NCBI RefSeq assembly: GCF_002777255.1 | Contig: NZ_CP017634.1 | Location: forward strand, 3,422,903-3,486,902 | Source of the DNA: Candidatus Formimonas warabiya | GTDB taxonomy: Bacteria; Bacillota; Dehalobacteriia; Dehalobacteriales; Dehalobacteriaceae | Reading direction: 5' to 3' | DNA length: 64,000 nucleotides | In this document: in pieces, positions 43,760 through 52,870 of the stretch | Layout of the letters: each line of letters opens with the position of its first letter | Numbering within the stretch: the first letter of the stretch is position 1 | The notes under the pieces: model-generated | What the model was told of the DNA's origin: nothing | The model's input: the letters and a program-made list of their open reading frames with translations, nothing else | Databases searched by the model: none | Position numbers and translations under genes: made by a program

Positions 43760-43796
43760 TTTAATCTCTCCTTTTGTCTTTCTATAATTTTCCATT

Positions 43797-43853
43797 AAAA
43801 ATAAAAACGCTCTTAAAAGATGAACTATCTTTTAAGAGCGCCGTTGCCCTTAA
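43797..43853 (-). promoter_or_regulatory. Terminator/antiterminator leader of glnN (ANTAR-type hairpin)
   Basis: On the minus strand, TTAAGGGC-AACGGC-GCTCTTAA (43853-43832) forms an 8-bp stem with a hexanucleotide loop whose first base is A and fourth is G, as in ANTAR-protein RNA targets. Its 3' arm is also the 5' arm of a perfect 14-bp terminator (CGCTCTTAAAAGAT / ATCTTTTAAGAGCG, 43840-43808) followed by TTTTTATTTTT. The two structures cannot coexist. A matching first hairpin of the usual ANTAR pair is not clear. Confidence 0.7.
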
Positions 43854-44069
43854 TCACATCATCGCTTTTTTACTAACTTTGATACTAATTTATCATATTA
43901 TCGATCCGGCTGCAAGAGATTTTACAGATGTACATTGTATTTTTTTCTGTGCTTGAATTTTTCGTCAAATCATGCTAAAAAACACTTTATTTCTGAGATA
44001 AAAACTCAATTTCCCCAGAATATGCTATAATAAAACCATCAAATAGATGGAAAAAATGGAGGGGATTTT

Positions 44070-44474
44070 ATGTCATTCAAATGGAAGGATAGCTATACTG
44101 TAGGTATTGGAGAAATTGACAGCCAGCACAAGAGGCTTTTTGAAATTGGCGCCCAAATCTACGATTTAGCCCTCGTAAAAGATGATTTGGATCATTATGA
44201 CGAAATCATCGGCATTCTTCAGGAATTAAAGGATTATACCAAATACCATTTCCAATATGAAGAAAAGTTAATGGACCAGCACAATTTACCGGATGCGCCC
44301 AAACACAAGACAGAACATGCCAACTTTATCAAGACCCTGGAAAAGTTCAAAGGCGAAGAGATCGACCGGTCTCAAAACAAGACCATTTTGGACATCCTCC
44401 AATTTACCGTAGACTGGATCACCCAGCACATTCTTAACACGGATCAAAAGTTTTTCGCCCGTCTAAAGGCCTAG
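44070..44474 (+). CDS. Bacteriohemerythrin
   Basis: A 134-residue hemerythrin-fold protein with a non-haem di-iron site. Ligands are visible in IDSQHKRLFEIG, YHFQYEEKLM, HKTEHANFI and ITQHILNTDQKF. It binds O2 or acts as an oxygen sensor/scavenger in anaerobes. The upstream region carries an extended -10 (TGCTATAAT, 44023-44031) about 40 bp before the ATG, with GGAGGG as ribosome binding site. The stretch 44475-44615 after it holds no convincing gene. Confidence 0.93.
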   Translation: MSFKWKDSYTVGIGEIDSQHKRLFEIGAQIYDLALVKDDLDHYDEIIGILQELKDYTKYHFQYEEKLMDQHNLPDAPKHKTEHANFIKTLEKFKGEEIDRSQNKTILDILQFTVDWITQHILNTDQKFFARLKA

Positions 44475-44615
44475 GTTTTCTTTAGCCCAGCGCAGGGCTC
44501 GATGGATTTCCTGATGCACTTCTTCCGGGACAAGTTCGGGCCGGTGGGCGGGCGCGCTCAGCTATGGTCAGACTGCCTGCCGCCACCCGGTTTTCAAAAC
44601 TAGGGATCATTACCC

Positions 44616-45113
44616 TTAAGACAGGGGGACAAAATGGACCTTGTTCCCACACCAGTCCAGGAACCTTAAAAAGTCTTCATAGGTCACGGTGATGGTCACC
44701 GAATTAATATTGGGATGAAAATTTACGTATGCGGCCCTGGTTAGACTTTCGTCCAGAACAACTTCTACCTCTTTTTCCCGGTCGTTGATCAGGCCAAAGG
44801 GACTAACGGCACCGGGTGTAAGCCCTAAATATTTCTTTAGCCTTTCTTCAGAAGCAAAACTTAATCCGATCGCACCTAAGGCATCTCCCGTCTTCTTTAA
44901 GTCAACTTTTTGGGGGCCGGGAATAATCACCAAATAGTGTTTGTCCCCTTTCCGGTTTCGGACAAAAAGGTTTTTACAGTCCTCTCCTTCTATGCCCAAA
45001 TCTGCAATACGGAGTTCTTCCATGGTATAAACAGGTCCATGTTCGTATCTTTTATATGGAATATGTAATTGATCCAGGATTTCATAAACCCTTTGTTCCG
45101 CTTCGGTTATCAT
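44616..45113 (-). CDS. ProX-like prolyl-tRNA editing (YbaK/PrdX) protein
   Basis: A 165-residue trans-editing deacylase of the YbaK superfamily (ProXp/PrdX group), which clears mischarged aminoacyl-tRNA(Pro). Blocks seen: HIPYKRYEHGPVYTMEELR, CKNLFVRNRKGDKHYLVIIPGPQKVDLKK, LGLTPGAVSPFGLIND and HPNINSVTITVTYEDFLRFL. GGAAGGGG precedes the ATG. A second, divergent member of the superfamily lies at 48639-49115. Confidence 0.9.
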   Translation of the reverse strand: MITEAEQRVYEILDQLHIPYKRYEHGPVYTMEELRIADLGIEGEDCKNLFVRNRKGDKHYLVIIPGPQKVDLKKTGDALGAIGLSFASEERLKKYLGLTPGAVSPFGLINDREKEVEVVLDESLTRAAYVNFHPNINSVTITVTYEDFLRFLDWCGNKVHFVPLS

Positions 45114-45253
45114 TGCTTGTCCCCTTCCTTCAAAATCCCTCTTTTCTCTTCTTATTGTAACAAAAAATTTCCTAAAAACAATTTTTTATCTGCCAAAACA
45201 GCAGAAAAGCCTCTCCCCTTTTAGGGCTGAGGCCTTTCGTTCTGAGAAATTGA

Positions 45254-46696
45254 TCAATACTTGTTAACTTTTTGAGCCGGCTTCGGTCTGTTCCGGCGCG
45301 CCTTATTAAATCCTCTTTCCCCATCCCATTTCCGGTACTCCTGTTGCCGGGCCATGATGTTTCTTGATTTTCTGGTTTTCAAAGGAGCTTCCTCGGTAAT
45401 GTTGACCGGAGTCACATTCGGTTGTTTCGTAAGAAGTTTTAAGGCAGCAGATAAGAGAGAGACCGAATCATTTTCCTCCAGCAGCTCTTCAGCCAATTCA
45501 CGGTAGGGAAGCGTATCTTCCTCTTCTACTACTTTCATTAATCTTTCCACGGTGAGCCGTTGTTGCCCTTCAATGGCTTCAATCAGCGTGGGCACAGGTT
45601 TGCGGTCAATTTTTTTCCGGATCGCCTGCTCAATCAATTTCAGCTGTCCCAGCTCCCGGGGTGTGACAAAGGTCACGGCCAGCCCCGTCTTTCCCGCCCG
45701 CCCGGTTCGTCCGATCCGGTGCACATAGCCTTCCGTATCCTGGGGGATATCAAAATTATAAATATGGGTTACTCCCGGAATATCCAGTCCCCGGGCCGCC
45801 ACATCCGTGGCCACCAGGATCTGTGTCGTTCCTTCCCGAAAGTGCTTCAGCACACTGTCTCTTTTCGATTGGTTCAGGTCGCCATGAAGCCCTTCTACGG
45901 AATACCCCCGGGTATTTAAGGCCTCGCACAATTCATCGACCCGGCGCTTTGTCCGGCCGAAAATAATGGCCAGGTCCGGCGTCTGAATGTCCAACAAGCG
46001 GCACAGAACGTCAAACTTCTGCCTTTCCTGGACTTCAATGTAGTTTTGTGCCGTATCGGGAACAGTCACCTCTTTATTCTTGATGCTGATAAACTCAGGA
46101 TGATGCATAAACTGCTGGGCCAAGTTCTGAATCGGCTTGGGCATGGTAGCGGAAAAAAGCAGTGTTTGCCTTTGCTCCGGCACTTCCCTGAGGATATTTT
46201 CGATGTCCTCGATGAACCCCATATTCAGCATTTCGTCTGCTTCATCAATAATCACCATGGTCACATGCTGCAGCCGGATCGTCTTTCTTCGCATATGATC
46301 CATTAAACGCCCCGGCGTACCGACGATGATTTGGGGCCTATTCCTTAAAGCCCGGATCTGGTAATTAATATCCTGCCCTCCGTATATGGGCAGGGCCCGA
46401 ATGTGTTTAAACCGGCCGATTTTATTTAATTCTTCCGCCACTTGGATGGCCAGTTCCCGGGTAGGAGCAACAATCAATCCTTGAACAACTTCCACGTCCA
46501 CATCCATTTTCTCTACCAGGGGAATCCCAAAAGCTGCCGTCTTTCCCGTTCCTGTTTGCGCCTGTCCGATGACATCAGTGCCCTTCAGGGCAAAAGGTAT
46601 CGTCTGCTCTTGAATCGGGGTAGGCTCTTCAAACCCCATGTTCAATGTGGCTCTAATGATGGGGTCGCTAAGCCCCATATCATAAAATGTTGGCAT
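45254..46696 (-). CDS. DEAD-box RNA helicase (CshA-like)
   Basis: A 480-residue ATP-dependent RNA helicase. Motifs are Q ([24 protein letters not shown]), I AQTGTGKT, Ia [41 protein letters not shown] and [13 protein letters not shown], with a basic tail. GGAGGAAGG lies before ATG 46696; the ORF start at 46759 is unlikely. It is downstream of a cold-shock protein gene with a terminator between them, suggesting cold-induced coexpression through partial readthrough. Confidence 0.95.
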   Translation of the reverse strand: MPTFYDMGLSDPIIRATLNMGFEEPTPIQEQTIPFALKGTDVIGQAQTGTGKTAAFGIPLVEKMDVDVEVVQGLIVAPTRELAIQVAEELNKIGRFKHIRALPIYGGQDINYQIRALRNRPQIIVGTPGRLMDHMRRKTIRLQHVTMVIIDEADEMLNMGFIEDIENILREVPEQRQTLLFSATMPKPIQNLAQQFMHHPEFISIKNKEVTVPDTAQNYIEVQERQKFDVLCRLLDIQTPDLAIIFGRTKRRVDELCEALNTRGYSVEGLHGDLNQSKRDSVLKHFREGTTQILVATDVAARGLDIPGVTHIYNFDIPQDTEGYVHRIGRTGRAGKTGLAVTFVTPRELGQLKLIEQAIRKKIDRKPVPTLIEAIEGQQRLTVERLMKVVEEEDTLPYRELAEELLEENDSVSLLSAALKLLTKQPNVTPVNITEEAPLKTRKSRNIMARQQEYRKWDGERGFNKARRNRPKPAQKVNKY

Positions 46697-46712
46697 TAAT
46701 TTTCCTTCCTCC

Positions 46713-46747
46713 AAAAAAAGGACCTTTCCGCGAATCCGGAAACGTCC
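46713..46747 (-). terminator. Terminator/attenuator between csp and helicase genes
   Basis: GGACGTTTCCG / CGGAAAGGTCC imperfect stem, then TTTTTTT that runs straight into the GGAGG of the helicase gene, so any helicase mRNA from the csp promoter must read through it. Confidence 0.75.
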
Positions 46748-46778
46748 TTTCCAGTACACATAAAATAATTAATCGTGA

Positions 46779-46976
46779 TTAGACAAGAGTAACATTTGAT
46801 GCCTGTGGTCCACGGTTGCCTTGAACTATATCGAATTCCACTTTTTGCCCTTCTTCCAGGGTTTTAAATCCGTCCCTTTGGATGGCTGAAAAGTGAACGA
46901 AAACGTCTCCACCTTCGTTACTTTCAATAAACCCAAAACCTTTTTCCGCATTAAACCATTTGACTTTTCCTTGCAA
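46779..46976 (-). CDS. Cold-shock domain protein
   Basis: A 65-residue CspA-fold RNA chaperone: [16 protein letters not shown] (RNP-1) and DVFVHFSAI (RNP-2). The start is TTG at 46976 with GGGAGG eight bases upstream. A promoter-like TTGCAA-N18-TAATAT sits at about 47097-47126 on the minus strand, giving a 5' leader of roughly 115 nt, as is common for cold-shock mRNAs whose leader folds with temperature. Confidence 0.95.
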   Translation of the reverse strand: MQGKVKWFNAEKGFGFIESNEGGDVFVHFSAIQRDGFKTLEEGQKVEFDIVQGNRGPQASNVTLV

Positions 46977-47197
46977 TGTAAAAGCCTCCCTTAAATTAAT
47001 TCATTAAAAAGAAGATCAACTACACAAAACCTTTCGTCCGAACCGGATCCCAGAGGCCTCAAGATATTTCGGTTGTTATCTCTTTTCAACACAATGTTAA
47101 TATTACCATAAATGCAAATAAAATTGCAAGAAATTTTTGGAAAATTTTTTCTTGGGTTTATTTTCGGCATCTTTTATCTTACCCGGACCCATTCATT

Positions 47198-47989
47198 CTA
47201 CTCTTGGCTAATGGTAATGGTACCGTTCTCCCATTTAATTTCGGCGCCCAAGGCCTCTCCTACAAAGCGCAGAGGAATAAAGGTGCTTCCGTTGATCACC
47301 TGGGCAGCAGTGGTGAGCGACTTGATTTGATTGTTCACATAGGCACTATTTTTGTTTATTGTTAATTTAACTACGGTATCATTTTTTGTGCCCACGGCTG
47401 TTTTGGTTGCTTCATCCCAGGTAACCTGGCATCGCAGCGCTTCGAAAAAGCTGCGCATGGGCACCAGTACACTGCCGTCTTTATTTACCGGTGCCGGGGA
47501 AAAGCTTTTGGGGGAACCGTTTATTACCACTTTTATCTCGGTATTGCCGGCATTGCTTTGAGGCTGTTTGATTCCTCCCGGTCCCTGGCCACTGGGGACC
47601 GGCATCATTTTCAACAGGGTATCCGCTTGGCTCTGGGTGAGAATTCCTTCTTGCACCAGTGTGGCAAACAAATTATTTTCCTTTTTGTGCTCCTCCGAAT
47701 ATTTCTGACGTTCCTCTTCACTGAGGCTCTGCATTTTTTCCATTTCTTCTTTTCTTGCCTCTTGCTGATCCTGCACATATGCTTTGATTTTATCAGCGGT
47801 ATCTTGGGTGATCACCTGATCGGTCACCGCTGCCTCCAGAATGCTTTCCATGCCGCCACCCCCCGGCATGCCGGTGGGAGGGCCTCCTGGGGCATTGGTG
47901 GTGCTGTCCGCACATACGGCGGTTCCTCCCCATAGGAACAAGATCCCTAAAATAAATCCGCTTGCTATTTTCTTTAGCTCCTTTTTCAT
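47198..47989 (-). CDS. Secreted protein with copper-amine-oxidase N-like (stalk) domain
   Basis: A 263-residue exported protein. A signal peptide ends at TAVCA-D near residue 27; a Gly/Pro-rich segment and a helical charged region (about 60-130, EARKEEMEKMQSLSEEERQKYSEEHKK) follow. The C terminus is a CuAO_N1 / stalk domain (VLVPMRSFFEALRCQVTWDEATKTAVGTKNDTVVKLTI .. TFIPLRFVGEALGAEIKWE). The domain is a common surface module in Clostridia. GGAAGGTGA precedes the ATG. Confidence 0.85.
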   Translation of the reverse strand: MKKELKKIASGFILGILFLWGGTAVCADSTTNAPGGPPTGMPGGGGMESILEAAVTDQVITQDTADKIKAYVQDQQEARKEEMEKMQSLSEEERQKYSEEHKKENNLFATLVQEGILTQSQADTLLKMMPVPSGQGPGGIKQPQSNAGNTEIKVVINGSPKSFSPAPVNKDGSVLVPMRSFFEALRCQVTWDEATKTAVGTKNDTVVKLTINKNSAYVNNQIKSLTTAAQVINGSTFIPLRFVGEALGAEIKWENGTITISQE

Positions 47990-48163
47990 TCTCTGATTTC
48001 ACCTTCCTTTTTATTCCTGGATATTTCCTGCTGTTGGTATTTTAGGTGTGCTTTGTTACAAACTTGTTACCGGATGATGTCTGTTTATTGACAGTTTTCT
48101 CCGGCTTTTTTTCATCCCTATTTTCTGCCTGGGTTGCGCTGGTAAAGAAAGATAATATTTTAC

Positions 48164-48192
48164 TTGTAAATTTTCTATTTTTTGGGTATACT
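48164..48192 (+). promoter_or_regulatory. Predicted promoter of zinc-ribbon gene
   Basis: TTGTAA, a 17-bp spacer and TATACT (48187-48192), about 100 bp before the coding start. The rest of the gap back to 47990 shows nothing else recognisable. Confidence 0.55.
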
Positions 48193-48198
48193 TATAAG

Positions 48199-48302
48199 GC
48201 TCGATAGTTAATGGATATACATAAACCTTCTCGATGGCCTGAGGCTAGGGAAGATTTAGGATTTTCCTTTGCCGAGCGCAATAAATTTGAGGAGGCCATT
48301 TC
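48199..48302 (+). promoter_or_regulatory. Structured leader that may mask the ribosome binding site
   Basis: The roughly 100-nt leader contains ATGGCCT (48234-48240), perfectly complementary to AGGCCAT (48293-48299), which overlaps the AGGAGG ribosome binding site of the zinc-ribbon gene. GCTCG (about 48199) can also pair with CGAGC (about 48272). It is not a riboswitch class I know. Confidence 0.4.
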
Positions 48303-48611
48303 ATGTTTAACGACAAGGTTTTAGTATGTAAAGACTGTGGCAACGAGTTTACCTTCTCCGCATCCGAGCAAGAGTTCTTTGCGGAAAAAGGGTTTACCAA
48401 TGAGCCGGGTCGCTGCCCCCAGTGCCGTGCGGCGAAAAAAGCCCAGAGCAGATCTAATCACAGGGGCGGTTTTGGACGTCAAGAACGTCAAATGTACCCT
48501 GCTGTTTGCTCTTCCTGCGGAAAGGAAACAACCGTTCCCTTTCAACCCACAGGTGAGAAACCGGTGTATTGCAGAGACTGCTATCAACCACGCAGCCGGA
48601 ATAGCTGGTAA
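48303..48611 (+). CDS. Zinc-ribbon (zf-trcl type) protein
   Basis: A 102-residue protein with two CxxC..CxxC zinc ribbons: VCKDCGNEFTFSASEQEFFAEKGFTNEPGRCPQCR (residues 9-43) and VCSSCGKETTVPFQPTGEKPVYCRDCY (68-94), linked by a basic stretch. The first half is the zf-trcl domain, the second a CxxC_CxxC_SSSS-like ribbon. A nucleic-acid-binding role is likely but unproven. Confidence 0.9.
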   Translation: MFNDKVLVCKDCGNEFTFSASEQEFFAEKGFTNEPGRCPQCRAAKKAQSRSNHRGGFGRQERQMYPAVCSSCGKETTVPFQPTGEKPVYCRDCYQPRSRNSW

Positions 48612-48612
48612 T

Positions 48613-48637
48613 AAAAAAAGCCCTTTGGGCTTTTTTT
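48613..48637. terminator. Bidirectional terminator
   Basis: AAAAAAAGCCC / GGGCTTTTTTT stem with a 3-base loop, placed between the convergent zinc-ribbon and YbaK-like genes. Confidence 0.85.
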
Positions 48638-48638
48638 A

Positions 48639-49115
48639 TTATTTGATTACGTCACACCAGGACGCCCCGGTAACCTCTCGTAAATCTTCCCCGCTCAATT
48701 CGATCTGGATCCCGATCTTTCCTCCGCTCACTGCCATGCCGGGCAGACGCAACCCACTCTCATCAATGAAAGTGGGATAAGATTTTTTCATCCCAACCGG
48801 GGAACACCCTCCCCGAATATAACCGGTCCACTTTTGAATATCTTTTACCGGTATCAGGTCAATATTTTTCTCTTTTGCGCAGAGAGCCGCCTTTTTCAAG
48901 TCCAACTCAGCTTCTACAGGGATGATAAAGACATAAATATTTCTGCTGCTGCCCTGGGTTACCAAAGTCTTATAAACTGTCTCAGGAGCTTTGCCCACTT
49001 TTTGGGCCACAGACACGCTATCAATTTTTCCGTCCTGGCTGTCATAGGTCATAACCCGGTAAGCAATCCCTTTGGTATCGAGAATGCGCATGGCGTTTGT
49101 TTTAACCTGTGCCAT
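48639..49115 (-). CDS. YbaK/EbsC-type aminoacyl-tRNA deacylase
   Basis: A 158-residue protein of the Cys-tRNA(Pro) deacylase group: TNAMRILDTKGIAYRVMTYD, VAQKVGKAPETVYKTLVTQG, FIIPVEAELDLKKAA, YIRGGCSPVGMKKSYPTFID and the C-terminal LREVTGASWCDV. GGAAGGAGG precedes the ATG. It hydrolyses mischarged tRNA; family members also act as Cys-tRNA(Cys) deacylases. Confidence 0.93.
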   Translation of the reverse strand: MAQVKTNAMRILDTKGIAYRVMTYDSQDGKIDSVSVAQKVGKAPETVYKTLVTQGSSRNIYVFIIPVEAELDLKKAALCAKEKNIDLIPVKDIQKWTGYIRGGCSPVGMKKSYPTFIDESGLRLPGMAVSGGKIGIQIELSGEDLREVTGASWCDVIK

Positions 49116-49171
49116 TTTTGTTTCCTCCTTCCAGGCAGAACTGGAAACGCTAGGACCGTCCCCGTGTTTCT

Positions 49172-49681
49172 TTATTTAAATCTGATTCTCTCCCCAATGC
49201 CTACTTGCTTGCTTTTGGGTTCTCCCTCTTTCGTGGTCCATGAGACGGTGACCATTTGGGGGCGATAGATACCCTTGATGGTGCTGTTGTCTAATCCCTT
49301 GGCGTAAAAAATAAACTCCTCATGATAGCGGGCAAAATCTTCCAAGGGATTATCCTGTTGGGAGCTCTCTCCGGACAAATATCGAGAGCTGTTGTCATAC
49401 TGATTGATGCCCTCTTTCATTGGGGGAAGGGTTACTTTTCGATCCCGGATCTCTTTGGGTTGGGTGACATTTAAATCGAAAACAAATTTCCTAAAATCTT
49501 CTTTGGTGGGATTGATGAAACCCGTCGGGTCCACCTCCTGAAACTCCTCATCTGTCAGGTGATAGACGACGGCCGTGACTTTTACTTTGGGTTCTGCGGC
49601 CTTTTGTTTGCCCACATAATACCCCACTCCCATGGAGACGGCCAAAAGAAAAAATGTAACTAACAGCGCAACTTTTTTCAC
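49172..49681 (-). CDS. Hypothetical membrane-anchored protein
   Basis: A 169-residue protein with a single N-terminal membrane helix (VALLVTFFLLAVSMGVGYYVG), then an extracytoplasmic domain with no family I recognise. The start is GTG 49681, with a weak AGGT. It is followed by the YbaK-like gene and lies upstream of nothing on the same strand except that gene. Confidence 0.65.
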   Translation of the reverse strand: MKKVALLVTFFLLAVSMGVGYYVGKQKAAEPKVKVTAVVYHLTDEEFQEVDPTGFINPTKEDFRKFVFDLNVTQPKEIRDRKVTLPPMKEGINQYDNSSRYLSGESSQQDNPLEDFARYHEEFIFYAKGLDNSTIKGIYRPQMVTVSWTTKEGEPKSKQVGIGERIRFK

Positions 49682-49830
49682 TTCATTCTACCTGCTTTCC
49701 CAAAAAGTAATAGCCCTTTTGAAAAAATTTTACTTGAAAAGACCTACTCTAAATAATATAATCTATCTAATAACTTACAACAATTCATTTCTCTGATTTT
49801 TTTCGAGAAAAATTTCAATCGCATAGCGTT

Positions 49831-49990
49831 TAGGCTGGGGGTGCTGGAAAAAGGCCGGCTGAGATAAAGACCCGATTAAGTCTTTAACCCTTTAACCTGA
49901 TCTGGATAATGCCAGCGTAGGGAAGAAGCACTTCGGTATTAAGATTATTTTGAGAGCTCAGGTCCTGATTCTGGACATGGGCTTTTTTTA
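49831..49990 (+). promoter_or_regulatory. TPP riboswitch (THI box) with terminator, thiamine operon leader
   Basis: GGGGGTGCT, GGCTGAGATAAAGACCC, then CCTTTAACCTGATCTGGATAATGCCAGCGTAGGGAAG are the canonical THI-element blocks at about 49831-49929. A terminator follows at 49957-49990 (GCTCAGGTCC / GGACATGGGC, then TTTTTTT). TPP binding should promote termination upstream of thiD. Confidence 0.96.
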
Positions 49991-50053
49991 TTGGAAACAA
50001 TACGGGGAAAGGATCATTGCTTATTTTAAAAAGACCTATTTAAACGGAAAGGA

Positions 50054-50875
50054 ATGAACCATAAAATGAAAAAAGTATTAACCATTGCCGGATCAGACAG
50101 CAGTGGCGGCGCAGGAATTCAAGCGGACATTAAAACCTTTTCCGCCCACGGCGTATTCGGCATGAGTGTCATTACCGCCGTCACCGCCCAAAATACCCAA
50201 GGGGTGTTTGCGGTTCAGGACATCGATGACGACGTGATTGCCAAGCAGATCGACGCGATTTTTCAGGATATTGAAGTGGACGCCGTGAAAATCGGCATGG
50301 TATCACAGGTAAATACCATTAAAACCATTGCTGCCAAGCTGAAAGAATATCAACCGCAAAACGTAGTACTGGATCCGGTGATGGTGGCAAAAAGCGGCTT
50401 TCACCTGTTAAATCCCCAGGCGAAAGATACCCTCGTCCATACCCTGTTGCCCTTGGCGACAATTGTCACACCCAATATTCCGGAAGCGGAAGTGATCACA
50501 GAGATGGAGATAGCAAATTTAGGGGATATGGAAGAAGCCTGCCGCAAAATTTTTTCCCTAGGCCCTCAATCTGTTCTGGTCAAAGGGGGCCATTTGGCCG
50601 CGTCATCAACCGACGTGTTTTTTGACGGACAGGCCTTTACCTATTTGAAATCACCGAGAATTCATACCAAAAACACCCATGGCACCGGTTGTACTTTATC
50701 CGCTGCCATTGCCTCCAACCTGGGAAAAGGGGATAACCTACTGGAGGCGGTAAAAAAGGCCAAAGAATACATCACCGTGGCTATCGAGCACGCTCTGTCC
50801 ATCGGCAAAGGGGTCGGTCCCACCCACCATTTCTATGTTTTGTATCAGAAAGGAGGGCTTATCGATGCCGAATAA
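50054..50875 (+). CDS. thiD: Hydroxymethylpyrimidine/phosphomethylpyrimidine kinase
   Basis: A 273-residue ribokinase-fold enzyme that phosphorylates HMP and HMP-P in thiamine synthesis and salvage. TIAGSDSSGGAGIQADIKTFSAHGVFG is the N-terminal ThiD signature, KIGMVSQVNTI and VLDPVMVAKSGFHLL follow, and KNTHGTGCTLSAAIASNL holds the anion hole and catalytic Asp/Cys region. The gene is first in a TPP-controlled operon and overlaps the cytX start. Confidence 0.96.
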   Translation: MNHKMKKVLTIAGSDSSGGAGIQADIKTFSAHGVFGMSVITAVTAQNTQGVFAVQDIDDDVIAKQIDAIFQDIEVDAVKIGMVSQVNTIKTIAAKLKEYQPQNVVLDPVMVAKSGFHLLNPQAKDTLVHTLLPLATIVTPNIPEAEVITEMEIANLGDMEEACRKIFSLGPQSVLVKGGHLAASSTDVFFDGQAFTYLKSPRIHTKNTHGTGCTLSAAIASNLGKGDNLLEAVKKAKEYITVAIEHALSIGKGVGPTHHFYVLYQKGGLIDAE

Positions 50876-52100
50876 TTCCCAAAACAATATTACGGCCCTC
50901 AATTTTGCTTTTCTCTGGTTCGGCGCCGCCGTTTCCATCGCGGAGATCATGACGGGAGGACTTTTGGCTCCCTTGGGCTTCCAGACGGGAATCGGCGCCA
51001 TTATCGCCGGGCATCTCATGGGTACAACCATCCTGGTTTTAGGCGGTATCATCGGTACCGAGGAGCGCATCCCTGCTTTGGCATCGACCAGGATTTCTTT
51101 CGGTACCTATGGTTCCTACCTGTTTTCCGGGTTAAACGTGCTGCAGCTCTTAGGGTGGACCGCCGTGATGATCATGGCCGGCGCCAGGTCGGTCAATCAG
51201 ATTACGAAGACCCTCTGGTCCTTTGACCATATCGCCCTGTGGAGTGTCGTTATCGGCCTCTTGATTTGCCTCTGGATCTGGACCGGCAAAGAGGGGTGGA
51301 AAAAGTGGAATCTTACCGCAGTGTTTGCCCTCTTCATTCTAACCATCCTCTTAAGCCTGGTGGTCTTTCAGGATGACGGCATCTTTACGAAACGCCCGGC
51401 CGGATCCATGACCTTGGGCACGGCCATCGAACTGAACGTGATCATGCCCCTGTCCTGGCTTCCTTTGATCGCCGATTACACCAGATTTGCCCGGCACAAA
51501 CGGGACGGCGCATGGGGCAGCTGGCTGGGGTACTTTACGGGCAGCTGCTGGATGTATATCATCGGCCTGGGCACAGCCATTGCCGCAGAAAACTCCGACA
51601 TTACCGCCATGATGCTGGTCGCCAATTTAGGGTTTGTCGCCCTGGGCATCGTCATATTATCTACCGTCACGACTACTTTTTTGGATGCCTATTCGGCGGG
51701 GGTAACCTTTTTAAACTTTTTCCCGAAGCTGCCGGAAAAAACCGTGGCGCTAGTCATGGGGGGCCTGGGCACCATCTTAGCCCTTCTCGTCAACATGGAA
51801 CAGTACGAAAACTTTTTATATGCCATCGGCTCCGTCTTTGCTCCCCTATTTGCCATCGTGCTCACGGACTACTTTATTTTGAAAAATAAAAAAGCCGACC
51901 CCCAGCTGATGATCAATTGGAATGCTCTCCTGGTTTGGATTTTGGGCATTGTCCTTTATTACCAGTTTATTAAATTTGATCTGATCCTCGGCGCTACTGC
52001 CCCGGTGATGGCGTGCACAGGAGGTATCTATTTATTAACATGGAGGTGTACAAAAACATGGAAATGCTTAAAAGTATCTCAGAAAACTTACGCACAGTAA
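50865..52100 (+). CDS. cytX: Putative hydroxymethylpyrimidine transporter (CytX)
   Basis: A 411-residue member of the cytosine/purine permease (NCS1) family with about twelve membrane helices. LNFAFLWFGAAVSIAEIMTGGLLAPLGFQTGI and MPLSWLPLIADYTRFAR are CytX-like. Genes of this type behind THI boxes are thought to import HMP. AAAGGAGG lies eight bases before ATG 50865, overlapping thiD by 11 bp. Confidence 0.9.
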   Translation: MPNNSQNNITALNFAFLWFGAAVSIAEIMTGGLLAPLGFQTGIGAIIAGHLMGTTILVLGGIIGTEERIPALASTRISFGTYGSYLFSGLNVLQLLGWTAVMIMAGARSVNQITKTLWSFDHIALWSVVIGLLICLWIWTGKEGWKKWNLTAVFALFILTILLSLVVFQDDGIFTKRPAGSMTLGTAIELNVIMPLSWLPLIADYTRFARHKRDGAWGSWLGYFTGSCWMYIIGLGTAIAAENSDITAMMLVANLGFVALGIVILSTVTTTFLDAYSAGVTFLNFFPKLPEKTVALVMGGLGTILALLVNMEQYENFLYAIGSVFAPLFAIVLTDYFILKNKKADPQLMINWNALLVWILGIVLYYQFIKFDLILGATAPVMACTGGIYLLTWRCTKTWKCLKVSQKTYAQ

Positions 52101-52870
52101 AAGAAAAAAGCCCCCTCGTGCATCATCTGACGAACTACGTCACCGTCAATGATTGTGCCAATATGGTCCTGGCTGTCGGCGGCTCCCCTGTCATGGCGGA
52201 TGATATTGGTGAAGTAGCAGAAATGGCCTCCCTGGCCTCCGCCCTGGTGATCAACATGGGCACCCTGAATAAACGCACCATTGCATCCATGATTCTGGCC
52301 GGGCAGACCGCCCGGGAACACGGCATTCCCGTCATTTTCGATCCTGTGGGCATTGGGGCTACTACGTTAAGAACCGATACGGCGGTAAAAATCATCCGGG
52401 AGACCCAACCTGCCGTGATTAGAGGGAACATGTCGGAGATCAAATGCCTCTCCGGACTCAATGTGCAGATTAAAGGGGTTGACTCCACGGCAGACGAAGC
52501 CGGGGGGGAAAGGATTGCGCAAAATCTGGCCCAAAAACAGGGCTGCGTCATTGCCATTACCGGAGCCACGGATATTATTTCCGACGGCAGCAGAACCTGC
52601 CTGATCACCAACGGTGACAAAATGCTCTCCCGGGTTACCGGAACGGGCTGCATGACTACTTCTTTAATCGGTACATACTGTGGAGCCACAAAGGACCTTT
52701 TTTTAGGCGCCGCCTCCGGCATTATGACCATGGGGCTGGCCGGAGAAATTGCCTGTCACTCCCTGAAAGAAGCAGAAGGAATCGGCACTTTTCGGGTGCG
52801 CCTGTTTGATGCCGTCTTCAACCTGTCTCCCGAATCCCTGCTCAGAGGAGGAAAAATCAGCCTTGCGTAA
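52058..52870 (+). CDS. thiM: Hydroxyethylthiazole kinase
   Basis: A 270-residue kinase phosphorylating 4-methyl-5-(2-hydroxyethyl)thiazole for thiamine salvage. VHHLTNYVTVNDCANMVLAVGGSPVMADD is the N-terminal ThiM signature, INMGTLN and DPVGIGATTLRTD follow, and RVTGTGCMTTSLIG supplies the active-site Cys. GGAGGTG lies ten bases before ATG 52058. It overlaps cytX by 43 bp. Confidence 0.95.
   Translation: MEMLKSISENLRTVKEKSPLVHHLTNYVTVNDCANMVLAVGGSPVMADDIGEVAEMASLASALVINMGTLNKRTIASMILAGQTAREHGIPVIFDPVGIGATTLRTDTAVKIIRETQPAVIRGNMSEIKCLSGLNVQIKGVDSTADEAGGERIAQNLAQKQGCVIAITGATDIISDGSRTCLITNGDKMLSRVTGTGCMTTSLIGTYCGATKDLFLGAASGIMTMGLAGEIACHSLKEAEGIGTFRVRLFDAVFNLSPESLLRGGKISLA

Noticed and set aside
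44475..44615. Minus-strand fragment encoding ELVPEEVHQEIHRALRWAKE as a gene remnant
   Set aside because: It looks protein-like but has a stop codon close upstream and no start; too short to assign, so only noted as possible decayed coding DNA.
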